From: Chitinophagales bacterium
GTDB taxonomy: Bacteria; Bacteroidota; Bacteroidia; Chitinophagales; Saprospiraceae
Direction of reading: 5' to 3'
Assembly (NCBI GenBank): GCA_022360175.1
Contig: JAKSDI010000175.1
Coordinates: forward strand, 1-46,443
DNA: 46,443 bases
Both the position numbers and the translations under genes were made by a program. Of the stretch, positions 8,505 through 15,995 are shown one piece after another (positions within the stretch are counted from its first letter, which is position 1; each line of letters starts with the position of its first letter). Below the pieces are notes generated by a model. The model had not been told where the DNA came from. It ran no database searches and saw nothing but the letters and a program-made list of their open reading frames with translations.

Positions 8505-8629
8505 AACCATTTTGGTAATCAACTAAAAAGGAATTGTTAATATAGCGATTTGTATTTATGCTTCCACTATGTCAATGAACTTTTGTTATAATTTAGGAGC
8601 GCCGATTAAAGACAAATTGCTCTTTATTG
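8505..8629 (-). pseudogene. Decayed copy of gene C
   Basis: The minus-strand reading gives a C-terminal tail (INTNRYINNSFLVDYQN) that matches the end of C (LNTNHYINNLFLVDYQK), but further upstream the frame holds stop codons and no start. The matching extends at the DNA level through GATTAAAGA near 8604. It is therefore a broken duplicate rather than a gene, and it anchors the left edge of the tandem duplication as read on the minus strand. Confidence 0.65.
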
Positions 8630-8760
8630 TACATGAAAATAACCGGACCCAAACACAATTATAACATTTTGTTTTATGTTGTGCAAATATAAAAACATTT
8701 TGTTTTATTCTTTGTAGTAAAGAAACCAATCAACACAAATAAGTTCGCATCAAGATAAAA

Positions 8761-8930
8761 ATGACAAATAATCAAACCATCTCCCAAGGTCACATCAACC
8801 GCGCTGGATGGGCTGCCTGCGCCCTTCCCATGTAGACCGTATGGACATCATTGGCAATACCTACGAATACCTGATTTCTCGTTTTGCTTCAGATAGTGGC
8901 AAAAAAGGCGGCAAGTTTTATACGCCTGGA
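8761..8930 (+). pseudogene. hsdM: Remnant of hsdM (type I restriction-modification methyltransferase)
   Basis: Two fragments of one gene. The ATG at 8761 opens 24 codons ([14 protein letters not shown]... AAC) like the N-terminus of HsdM, which then hits a TAG at 8833. From 8841, in another frame, comes a stretch reading [26 protein letters not shown]. This is the well-known HsdM segment that precedes the methyltransferase catalytic core. About a hundred or more residues between the two pieces are missing and everything after FYTP is gone; the target-recognition subunit HsdS and the nuclease HsdR are absent. It cannot encode a methyltransferase. The direct repeat ACATTTTGTTTTAT upstream (8664-8677 and 8695-8708) may be part of the old promoter. 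Confidence 0.8.
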
Positions 8931-9057
8931 TGAGGATGGTAATTCTGCAACACTCAATGACCAATATTATACCTATTATAGTCATGACCCACATGGTAAT
9001 GTAGAGTGGATAATACAGGATGATCCAACACTGGGCATGAAATACCTGATCAGGTAA
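8926..9057 (+). pseudogene. Remnant of an RHS-repeat protein core
   Basis: In frame from 8926 the DNA reads [28 protein letters not shown], then a stretch ending KYLIR and a TAA at 9055. The YYSHDPHGNV segment is typical of the RHS core just before the toxin region of Bacteroidota RHS proteins. Both ends are missing: it begins exactly where the hsdM fragment stops, overlapping it by a few bases, and stops after about 43 codons. Intact RHS proteins are large secreted shells that carry a variable C-terminal toxin; this one is clearly non-functional. Confidence 0.7.
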
Positions 9058-9357
9058 ACAAGGGCATATGGCATTGATAGTGGGTAATGAAGATATAGTT
9101 TTTTGGTGTTTTCTGTTGAGAATACATCCAGATTAGATGAATATATAAAAGAAGAGGAGGTCATTTTTATAACAGATGTGATGAAAATCGAATCAAAGAT
9201 AAGTGGAACTAAGCAAGCAATGTTGTACGGACATAAAGAAGGGACATATGAAGAATTAGTGGACTATGTTTCAAAGAATACACTAGGAGTTAATAATGCT
9301 CTTGAAAATAAAGGTTTTGGTTATGATAAAATAGCTACTTACAACCATTCGAGCTGA
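9050..9357 (+). pseudogene. Frameshifted fragment, possibly an RHS toxin tip
   Basis: Two frames join into one plausible protein. From 9050 the DNA reads SGKQGHMALIVGNEDIVFW; near 9109, in a T-rich stretch, one base seems lost. It then continues as FSVENTSRLDEYIKEE and on to ATYNHSS, with a TGA at 9355. The second part alone is open from 9091 but has only a TTG start at 9103. I do not recognise the family. GHMALIVG resembles the His-containing strand of papain-like or NlpC-like toxin domains, but this is a weak guess. It directly follows the RHS remnant and precedes the repeat at 9381, which fits a decayed toxin tip; it could also be an immunity-gene remnant. Confidence 0.4.
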
Positions 9358-9380
9358 GTGTTGGAAGCTCAGTTACTAAC

Positions 9381-9481
9381 CAGACACACTCGTACCAGCG
9401 ATCTTTAGTCGCCGCTGAATAATAAAAGCAATGTCATTCGCACGAAAAAGCTTAATCATGTAGTATGGTTGGGCTTTTTAT
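9381..9481. repeat. Direct repeat, copy 2 (cassette-tail repeat ending in a terminator)
   Basis: Second copy of the unit at 1631-1731, same orientation, with about ten substitutions and one 2-base insertion by eye. It sits 23 bp after the stop of the possible toxin fragment. The two copies bracket 7.7 kb that includes the lipase, the metacaspase and the A-B-C cassette. They could have served as recombination ends for gain or loss of the segment. Confidence 0.75.
9449..9479 (+). terminator. Rho-independent terminator in repeat copy 2
   Basis: The stem AAGCTTAATCAT pairs with ATGGTTGGGCTT around the loop GTAGT, followed by TTTTTA. Relative to copy 1 the stem contains base changes that keep pairing (C-G changed to T-G), which suggests the hairpin has been maintained. 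Confidence 0.75.
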
Positions 9482-9586
9482 ATGATATAGTGAAAGCATA
9501 TAAAGAGCAGGGGAGGAGCTAAGATTTTCTTGTTTCGAATGAACGGGCTTTATGAAAAGTCTTTTTATCAGGAAGTGTATATTATT

Positions 9587-10831
9587 CTAAATAGAACTTC
9601 GCTGGCTTGGACTGTACATAACATCATAAAGCTTACCTCTCAATATGGCGAAAATAGCTAAGGAAAGAAAAGGGGATGAAATTCCTAGAATACGAGTATA
9701 AAAACTGGCTGAAGCACTTTCTTCCATTCTTAATGGCCAAATGGCACTTACGTAGACATTCAATATTAATAGATGGACAACACAATATGCAAAACCAAAT
9801 GCTTGGTGGTTATTGGAGAATAAACAAAATACAACTGCTAAGCAGAGCAATAAGTTATACATATTATTATAAGGAAAGTCTAATGCAAATGTAGGAACCA
9901 ATAGTATCAGCATAAACATCGCCAGGATAAGAAAATTCTCATCATTAAACACTCGCAATGCTCCTAAAATGAAAAAAGAAAAAGATGATGAAATTAGCAA
10001 TAACAAATAAAAGAAGTTGCCTTTATAGTGAATAGCCAGGTCATTAGCGTTTAAATAATTGTTGTGTTTCTTACGATAAGAAGAGCGATTTGTCTCAGTG
10101 TTACTTTTATTTAGTTTATCAAGTATAGATAATGAATTGAGATATAACTTCTTTAAAGAATCACCTTTTTCACTTGTTATATCCGATGGCGAAATGTTGT
10201 ATTTATCGGCAAGGCGTTTTAGGGAATCACGAAGTATGATAGGGTTATTAAGTGAGGTTAAATTATTATCTTTTAATTTGGCGGAGTCCGTTAGAGAAGG
10301 TGTATTGCTACCAAATTTTTGCTCCAATTTGTGGTAGGCAATAACTGCTTTACCTTTATTAAGTTCATCCTTATTGTTTAGCATAGCTGGATTGCTTTTA
10401 CTAAACCTATTTAGTGCTGAGTAAGAACATAATAAAGGAAGCGCTGAAAGAAAAACAATTATTAATCCCCTGATTAGGAAGGATATGTTTTCAGTAAGGT
10501 ATTCGGATTGAGTATGAGACTTTAAGTGGAAGTATCTTTGTCTGTTATTTATAAATAACTCGTTCTTTAAGTTGGTAATTGAGAGGATTAAAATAACGGC
10601 TAAGCCTAATGCAATACTAAGTAATGGAATTTCGTATAGGGGCATAGCGTATTGTGCTATCAGCAATAACATGTTTTGGTCAAGGATAGCTATAAAAACT
10701 TTGAGTAATAAGACAGCAAAGAACAAAGTCAAAACTAGAGGATCAGTGATGGTCATGTGCAAATGTGACCGCCAGATAGCCGGATAGTTAGTCATAAGGT
10801 ATTTATCAATTCGCTCTCTAGTCTTCTTCAT
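9587..10831 (-). CDS. Multi-pass membrane protein, probable permease partner of the EAD11-ABC ATPase
   Basis: 414 aa with about eight hydrophobic helices: three near the N-terminus (about 28-48, 58-85, 110-130), a long hydrophilic segment at 135-268, and five more helices in the last 145 residues. The layout is like an ABC-2 type permease with a large external or internal domain, although I see no diagnostic motif. Its start overlaps the end of the ABC ATPase gene by 14 bp on the same strand, so the two are surely co-translated and probably form one complex. Substrate and direction of transport are unknown. It is the last gene of the pair; the stop lies about 105 bp from repeat copy 2. Confidence 0.65.
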   Translation of the reverse strand: MKKTRERIDKYLMTNYPAIWRSHLHMTITDPLVLTLFFAVLLLKVFIAILDQNMLLLIAQYAMPLYEIPLLSIALGLAVILILSITNLKNELFINNRQRYFHLKSHTQSEYLTENISFLIRGLIIVFLSALPLLCSYSALNRFSKSNPAMLNNKDELNKGKAVIAYHKLEQKFGSNTPSLTDSAKLKDNNLTSLNNPIILRDSLKRLADKYNISPSDITSEKGDSLKKLYLNSLSILDKLNKSNTETNRSSYRKKHNNYLNANDLAIHYKGNFFYLLLLISSSFSFFILGALRVFNDENFLILAMFMLILLVPTFALDFPYNNMYNLLLCLAVVFCLFSNNHQAFGFAYCVVHLLILNVYVSAIWPLRMEESASASFYTRILGISSPFLSLAIFAILRGKLYDVMYSPSQRSSI

Positions 10832-12131
10832 AAAACCACATTTTGCTGGTATTTGTAATGTCTGATAAGCTATAAATATTAATATTTGATTGCGCCAAAG
10901 CCATCATAATCGCTGTAGAAGGAGTTTCAAAAGGAGTAATGACCAGGTATTTATTCCTATTTTTTAGTTTGATATTTTCAGATATATTTTGCAGCGCATT
11001 TTCTAATGCACGAATAGGCTTGTCGCAAATAATTTCAAATGCTCTTTTATTTTTTATTGTACCAATTTCTGAAGTGGGCCCATAATATCTAGTTTTTCCA
11101 TCAACGATATATAAGGTGTTGTCAGATATCATATCGACTTCTGTAAGATGCTGAGAGCTAATTAGTACGGCCATCGGATTTTGGTAACTGCTAGCTAAAT
11201 TTCTTATATCATCTAATACGGTTTCTTGTGCATTGATATCTAAATTAGCTAATGGTTCATCCAGTATTAAGAGTTTTGGCATCCATACCAATGCTCTGGC
11301 TAATTCAAAACGCCATTTATATCCTGTCGATAGCTCTGACCAATTTTTCTCGATATGCTTCTGTAAGCCCATTCTTTGAATGATCCATTCCACTTTTTCA
11401 ATATTGCTTTCTCTTATGATATTATGAGATGCTGCTTCATATGATAAGAGCCTCTTCAATGAAATACCATACCAGTTATGTAAAGTTTGAGGCAAATAAG
11501 CTATCTGAGATTTTATCTTGAACCAATTATTTCTGCTTTCAGAATCTAAAGAAGGGTAGGAAATTGAACCGCGTTCACTTTGATGTACACCTGCAATTAT
11601 CTCTATTAAGGTTGTTTTTCCACTTGCATTTTTTCCAATCAAACTGGTGATTTCACCAGTTTTGAGTAATAGATTAATATTATCCAATATAAATTTAGGG
11701 TAACTCCTACTAAGGTTTTTACCTTCAAAAACTACTTTTTTCCGATTTTCATTTATTTCAAATATTGGATAAGTTGTAAGTGTTAAACTCTTCTGGACAG
11801 ATTCATTTTTTGAATTTTCATTAGTGGGTTCGAACTCGCTGGATAATGGGTAGTGGTTTCTAATATTATTGATGTGTTCAATTATATCCAGGCTTAATTT
11901 GTTGATCTTCCGCGATTCATTATCGGGGCTTAGTATACCCATATTTTTTTCCTGTTGCCACTCCGAATATCTTCGACTAAGTAAATAACCTACTCTTTGC
12001 ATACGTAGTGTTGATTTACTGAAATCTCTTTCAAAATCCAGCAGCCGTTTTAGGGCTTTATCTACTCGGTTTGAAGCTATAAGATCAAGGATTTCTTGAG
12101 CTCGATTCGTTATATCTTCGGATAACAGCAT
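10818..12131 (-). CDS. ABC-type ATPase with an N-terminal EAD11-like effector-associated domain
   Basis: Residues 1-95 look like effector-associated domain 11: a helix pair around VDKALKRLLDF, then LSRRYSEWQQEKNMGILS and a last helix LSLDIIEHINNI. EADs are adaptor domains known from bacterial conflict systems, usually attached to caspases, trypsins or STAND NTPases. After a linker, residues about 133-360 are a complete ABC nucleotide-binding domain: Walker A GKNASGKTT (166-174), Q-loop Gln215, signature LSTGY (267-271), Walker B LLILDE (287-292), H-loop His328. The C-terminal 80 residues are unlike standard importers. A membrane protein gene follows with a 14-bp overlap. Inference: an EAD-bearing partner elsewhere docks on this transporter and gates or is gated by it. 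The ABC call is certain; EAD11 is likely. Confidence 0.8.
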   Translation of the reverse strand: MLLSEDITNRAQEILDLIASNRVDKALKRLLDFERDFSKSTLRMQRVGYLLSRRYSEWQQEKNMGILSPDNESRKINKLSLDIIEHINNIRNHYPLSSEFEPTNENSKNESVQKSLTLTTYPIFEINENRKKVVFEGKNLSRSYPKFILDNINLLLKTGEITSLIGKNASGKTTLIEIIAGVHQSERGSISYPSLDSESRNNWFKIKSQIAYLPQTLHNWYGISLKRLLSYEAASHNIIRESNIEKVEWIIQRMGLQKHIEKNWSELSTGYKWRFELARALVWMPKLLILDEPLANLDINAQETVLDDIRNLASSYQNPMAVLISSQHLTEVDMISDNTLYIVDGKTRYYGPTSEIGTIKNKRAFEIICDKPIRALENALQNISENIKLKNRNKYLVITPFETPSTAIMMALAQSNINIYSLSDITNTSKMWFYEED

Positions 12132-12498
12132 AGAAAAGTTTTAGAGACTAAAAGATAATATATATTTTATGAATTCAAATGGTCAAAGGAAGGAATGCTA
12201 ATCTTTAAATATAAAGATGTTGGTTTTATCGCAGCGAGTTGCCATTCCACGATGCCAATTATCCTACTTCTTTTATGAGAGTATAAATAAGTGGATATAC
12301 CTATTATTTTAGATAGACAGAACGCATAATCATGTAATGGTTGAGCTTTTTCATATCCTTTCTTCTTCCTTAAATTATTGCCACTTACCAGACAAATGAA
12401 GCCTTCTATTTAGGTGCTTCTCTCCATTTCGTGTCTACCTATTGAAAAATCCTCCCTTCAACTAACTTTTTAGATTCCCATTTTCGTCTGATTAACAA
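12132..12498. other. Non-coding stretch with a degenerate terminator echo
   Basis: No gene is visible. At about 12328-12355 the sequence (CATAATCATGTAATGGTTGAGCTTTTT) resembles the hairpin part of the repeats at 1696 and 9449 with the left arm damaged, so the same element once stood here too. The remainder separates the divergently transcribed ABC gene and sigma factor gene and should hold both promoters; I find no good TAnnTTTG box in it. Confidence 0.4.
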
Positions 12499-13083
12499 AT
12501 GCAGGTAGATAAAACGATTTTAAAAGCGTGTATTAAAGGTGATGAAAAGGCTCATCGGAAACTTTATGAGGCATGTTTTCCTTTCCTCATGGGGGTTTGT
12601 ATGCGCTACGCTTTATCTAAGGAAGATGCAATGGAGTTACTCAATATCGGGTTTTATAAAATTCTGACAGTGATTCATAAATATAGCGGAAAGGGGAGTT
12701 TTTTTAGCTGGGCGAAGAAAGTGATGGTGAATGCTATCATTGATGAAATGCGCAAGCAAAAAAAATATCGGCAGCATATTTCTATGATGGAAGAATCGGA
12801 CTTGAAGTGGCAGGTAGAAAGCCGACAGGAATGGTTTGATACATCGGCGGTTTCGGCTGAAGAGATATTGCATTTTATTGCGGCACTTCCTCCATTAACA
12901 GCAAGCGTATTTAATCTATTTGCTATTGATGGGTACAAGCATAAAGAAATCAGTGAAATGCTTGGGATCGGGTTGAGTGCTTCAAAATGGCATTATGCTC
13001 AGGCCAAACAAAAACTCCAAAGTCAAATTCTGGAAAGAATGAAGTCGAGTAAGCAGCTTAATTTAGTAAAGTTCAGAACGTAA
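12499..13083 (+). CDS. RNA polymerase ECF-type sigma factor
   Basis: 194 aa, the usual ECF length. Region 2 covers about 20-90 (LYEACFPFLMGVCMRYALSKEDA ... FFSWAKKVMVNAIIDEMRKQ) and region 4 about 125-180 (LPPLTASVFNLFAIDGYKHKEISEMLGI), the helix-turn-helix that reads the -35 box. It directs polymerase to a small envelope regulon. The next gene begins 3 bp after its stop and encodes a membrane-spanning protein with an anti-sigma-like cytoplasmic tail, so activity is probably held in check by that neighbour. The start ATG at 12499 gives the normal domain boundary. The following lipoprotein, and perhaps the T9SS protein, may be targets. Confidence 0.93.
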   Translation: MQVDKTILKACIKGDEKAHRKLYEACFPFLMGVCMRYALSKEDAMELLNIGFYKILTVIHKYSGKGSFFSWAKKVMVNAIIDEMRKQKKYRQHISMMEESDLKWQVESRQEWFDTSAVSAEEILHFIAALPPLTASVFNLFAIDGYKHKEISEMLGIGLSASKWHYAQAKQKLQSQILERMKSSKQLNLVKFRT

Positions 13084-13086
13084 TTT

Positions 13087-14403
13087 ATGAAAAGAGGAGA
13101 GCCATCATTTGAGGACTTTATACAAAAGAAGCTATCTGAAGCGGAATATAAATACCAGCCTTCATACTGGAATGCTGCGGCTGAACATATAGCCAATCAG
13201 CAAGAAGAGGAAAAAGCACAGCGGAAAAATAAAAGGAAATGGTGGCTTTTATTGCTCCTCTTACTGGGAGGACTCGTATTATTGTTCGAAAGTACTTTTA
13301 TTAAAGAGCCAGGAGGAATTCCTACTTATGATGAAATGCAAACACCTCGGGCATTAAATGAAACAACTCAACATCAAGATATTTCAACGCCTTTTATAAG
13401 GGAATCCCAAAAAGCTGTTCAGAGTAAACCTTCTTCAAATTCTACAGCTGAATTACAAATTAAAACCACAGATGTTCACAAAAACTACAGGGTTCTAACC
13501 ACGTCGGGTGAAAGGCCTGTTTTTTCATCAAACACTTTAAGCAACACTATTTTAGATGAGCAGGCCCCTTCTAAAAAAGGGGTGCTGCTTCATTCTACTA
13601 TTGCTGAAATGGATGGAAAAAGTGATGATAACCAAGGTGTTAATCCATTGGTTTATTTAAAAAATAATCATGTCTCTAAACAAGACGCTGAACAACTTAA
13701 GACATCTACCCCTTTAAATCAAATTGCAAAAAAAGAATTTCAGCAAGTGGCCTCCATTCATAAAGAAGTAATAGAGATGCAGGAGCCAGAACAAACCTAT
13801 TCCCGCCCGTCTCGTTTAGGTTTAAGTGTAGAAAGTTACTTCAGTAGAAGTTTGTTTTTATCTAATCCATTGAATGGTACAGAGGCGAATATTGTGGCTA
13901 CTTACCAGTTGACTCCGCGTTGGCAATTATCAACAGGCCTGGGATATACCTATTTGAATGGACAATTGCCTGTAGGCGTAAGAGAGCAAGTTACTTTTGG
14001 CTTCGTTGCTACAAGAACGAGATATGAATGGGGCTTGAAAAATATTCATTATTTGCATTTCCCTATAGAGGGGGCTTATTTGCTAGGATCGCAGCATAAG
14101 CTTACTTTAGGTGGAGATTTTGCGTACAGACTTAAAACGTCGGGTGCACTTTCTGTTCATCAAAAATCAACTATTCAGGGAGATGCTATGATCGCTCAAT
14201 CTGATGATATAGACTATGGTGCGTCTTTAACACAATGGAATACAAGTATTAGCTTGGGTTATGGCTATCAGTATAATAGTCACTTGCAAGTTGGACTGCG
14301 ATTGAGATATCAGTTGAACAAGATGTTTGATGCTGACTTTTTTAAAACGCCAACAATCAATAAACCTGTATTTGGAGGCTTATACTTGCGATATCATATT
14401 TAA
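13087..14403 (+). CDS. Probable dual membrane-spanning anti-sigma factor (Dma type) with outer-membrane beta-barrel
   Basis: 438 aa. A short cytoplasmic part (1-48, FEDFIQKKLSEAEYKYQPSYWN) of the kind that binds ECF sigma factors is followed by one Leu-rich inner-membrane helix (about 51-68). A long low-complexity Ser/Thr/Gln linker (about 70-235) could cross the periplasm. From about 238 alternating aromatic/hydrophobic strands (LGLSVESYF, WQLSTGLGYTYL, SISLGYGYQY, VGLRLRYQL) end in the aromatic C-terminal strand LYLRYHI typical of outer-membrane barrels. Proteins of this plan, anchored in both membranes, have been described as regulators of sigma factors in Bacteroides. The gene starts 3 bp after the sigma gene, which fits that role well. 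There is no N-terminal signal peptide; the single helix is the anchor. Confidence 0.75.
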   Translation: MKRGEPSFEDFIQKKLSEAEYKYQPSYWNAAAEHIANQQEEEKAQRKNKRKWWLLLLLLLGGLVLLFESTFIKEPGGIPTYDEMQTPRALNETTQHQDISTPFIRESQKAVQSKPSSNSTAELQIKTTDVHKNYRVLTTSGERPVFSSNTLSNTILDEQAPSKKGVLLHSTIAEMDGKSDDNQGVNPLVYLKNNHVSKQDAEQLKTSTPLNQIAKKEFQQVASIHKEVIEMQEPEQTYSRPSRLGLSVESYFSRSLFLSNPLNGTEANIVATYQLTPRWQLSTGLGYTYLNGQLPVGVREQVTFGFVATRTRYEWGLKNIHYLHFPIEGAYLLGSQHKLTLGGDFAYRLKTSGALSVHQKSTIQGDAMIAQSDDIDYGASLTQWNTSISLGYGYQYNSHLQVGLRLRYQLNKMFDADFFKTPTINKPVFGGLYLRYHI

Positions 14404-14436
14404 AGCGATTCTACCTCTAGAAATCACGGCTGTAAA

Positions 14437-15603
14437 ATGAAGAGATTACTCTATGAAATAATGCTATTGATGCCATGCTTTTTGGTATATGCATGTGCTT
14501 CTGATCCGCTTCCACTTCCAATCGAAGAAGAACCTGTTTTTAAAGCAGTAGGTACTATAGACGGAGAGGTACTTAACATTGCCGCAGGAATTGACGATTA
14601 TATAATGGACACTTATTTTGAAAAAGATGAACTAGAAGTATATTCTTTTTCAGGGAAATTTACTCCGATTAATTGCAGTGATTGTACTGAAGCTTTAACG
14701 ATCCATCTTCGTGATCGGAAGGTAACAAATGAAGGGGATAATTTTATCCGGGATTTGAGTATCAAGACGGGAGCAATGGCAATCGCTGAAATATCTTCAG
14801 CCTTTCAGCTGAATTCTTCTATCTATCAATTTTTTCCTAATAATATTATTCTAAATGATCAATTAGAGTATCGTTGGGTATTTAATAATATTGATACTGT
14901 ATATACCATTGCGCCAGTTTATCAATTTGTGGATGCAAACCCGCCATTAGTGGAGCTTAGTATTTCAGATTCTGGATCAAATTGTTCTAATTTATGGCAA
15001 GATGAAATTGACTTATGGGATTTAGAGGCTCCGTGCCCTGTTATCACCTTCTCTTATGTTAATTATCCTAATGGCATGGTCGAATTTTTACTACCTTTTT
15101 TTGATCAGGACATTATAGGCTCAAGCTGGGATTTTGGGGATGATACAGAGGGAACCTATGGCGCTCAGGCATTCATACCTCATCAGTACGATACACCAGG
15201 CACTTATGAAGTTTGTGTGGACTTAACAATGATAGGAAATTGTACAGATCGTTTTTGCAGTCAAATACAATCTCATAGTGGTATTGGTTGTGCCGCAGGA
15301 TTTGACTATCAGCTTTTTTTTACGCCAGAGAATATTCAGTTTTTATTTTCTACCGTCATAATAGAGTGGGTATCTCCTGATAACAAAACATACAGTTCTA
15401 CGTTTCTGGATGTCCAACAGCCAGCAGATAGCTTTTTTGAAATATTAGCGGTAGAACCTTTCGGTAATGATTTAGATGGAGAAAAGACAATGAAGATAAC
15501 AGCCGATGCTAAACTTAAACTTTTTAATACCACCGATTCTGCGGATGCCATTACCATAGAATTCAGCGATTTGGTTTTTGCTGTTGCCCATCCTGATAAG
15601 TAA
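14437..15603 (+). CDS. Secreted lipoprotein with a PKD-like domain
   Basis: 388 aa. Signal peptide with lipobox LVYAC, Cys20 as the likely lipidation site. The middle portion is beta-rich with no family I recognise; residues about 225-285 form a PKD-like domain (SSWDFGDDTEGTYG ... HQYDTPGTYEVCVDL), a fold used for surface binding. It stands 33 bp after the barrel gene, so it is probably the third gene of the sigma operon and a plausible external partner of the barrel. The stop codon lies inside the left arm of an inverted-repeat element (15597-15763), so the last residues (PDK) may have been set by insertion of that element and the native C-terminus may have been longer. Confidence 0.75.
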   Translation: MKRLLYEIMLLMPCFLVYACASDPLPLPIEEEPVFKAVGTIDGEVLNIAAGIDDYIMDTYFEKDELEVYSFSGKFTPINCSDCTEALTIHLRDRKVTNEGDNFIRDLSIKTGAMAIAEISSAFQLNSSIYQFFPNNIILNDQLEYRWVFNNIDTVYTIAPVYQFVDANPPLVELSISDSGSNCSNLWQDEIDLWDLEAPCPVITFSYVNYPNGMVEFLLPFFDQDIIGSSWDFGDDTEGTYGAQAFIPHQYDTPGTYEVCVDLTMIGNCTDRFCSQIQSHSGIGCAAGFDYQLFFTPENIQFLFSTVIIEWVSPDNKTYSSTFLDVQQPADSFFEILAVEPFGNDLDGEKTMKITADAKLKLFNTTDSADAITIEFSDLVFAVAHPDK

Positions 15604-15763
15604 GTGATCAAATATAGTTTGTGATTCTGATCGTGAGGATTTTTTTCTTAATCAAGGCGAGGGTTCCCGACCTTAGCCTGAGCTAAGGAAGGCGGTTCTT
15701 CAACAAAGAGTAAGGATAAAAGAATCCATCAGAATTATTAAAGTAATATTGATCACTTACTTA
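15597..15763. repeat. MITE-like palindromic element
   Basis: A perfect 15-bp terminal inverted repeat, TAAGTAAGTGATCAA (15597-15611) and TTGATCACTTACTTA (15749-15763), encloses ~137 bp. Inner arms continue to pair imperfectly (GATTCTGATC..GGATT against AATCC..ATCAGAAT), and the centre has the hairpin CCTTAGC-ctga-GCTAAGG (15671-15688). It holds no gene. It may be a non-autonomous mobile unit or a strong bidirectional terminator. No target-site duplication is obvious. Confidence 0.6.
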
Positions 15764-15995
15764 TTTAGAATACCCGATAATTCGACGAATTAAATTGAAA
15801 TATTATTTATTCGTATTCCCATAAAGCATTTATTGAACTGTGTATTATAGTGGGTTTTGTCATGCCTGTGACACTGAGCAATTTATGGAAATATTAAAAT
15901 CATATAAACTAACTTTAGCTATCTCTCTGATCGTCTTCCTACCGAATGAATTCAACTATTCCGTATAAAGTAGACTTATTAAAAAATTATTTACT
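15764..15995. other. Non-coding stretch upstream of the 1033-aa T9SS gene
   Basis: No established gene. An ATG at 15885 opens a 27-codon hydrophobic peptide (to 15968) that ends 27 bp before the next gene; it could be a leader peptide or chance. No clear TAnnTTTG promoter box is visible. Confidence 0.25.

Larger units (their letters stand above)
5962..8629. repeat. Tandem duplication of a three-gene unit (C-A-B)
   Basis: Reading on the minus strand, the order is C remnant, A, B, C, A', B'. The unit is repeated once. Nucleotide similarity is plainest over the 3' end of C, the intergenic stretch and the 5' end of A (7062-7210 against 8430-8570), for example TTTTGGTAATCAAC, TGTTAATATAG and GATTTGTATTTA. 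Similarity falls away inside A and is faint in B. This is either an old duplication with fast evolution of the A tails and B, or a new cassette inserted by recombination through the conserved C/A junction. Confidence 0.7.

Noticed and set aside
9103-9357. Intact 84-aa gene
   Set aside because: Its only start is TTG, and a second frame just upstream continues the likely protein, so it reads as a frameshifted remnant.
15885-15968. 27-aa hydrophobic peptide before the 1033-aa T9SS gene
   Set aside because: Too short to support without conservation; noted only as a possible leader peptide.
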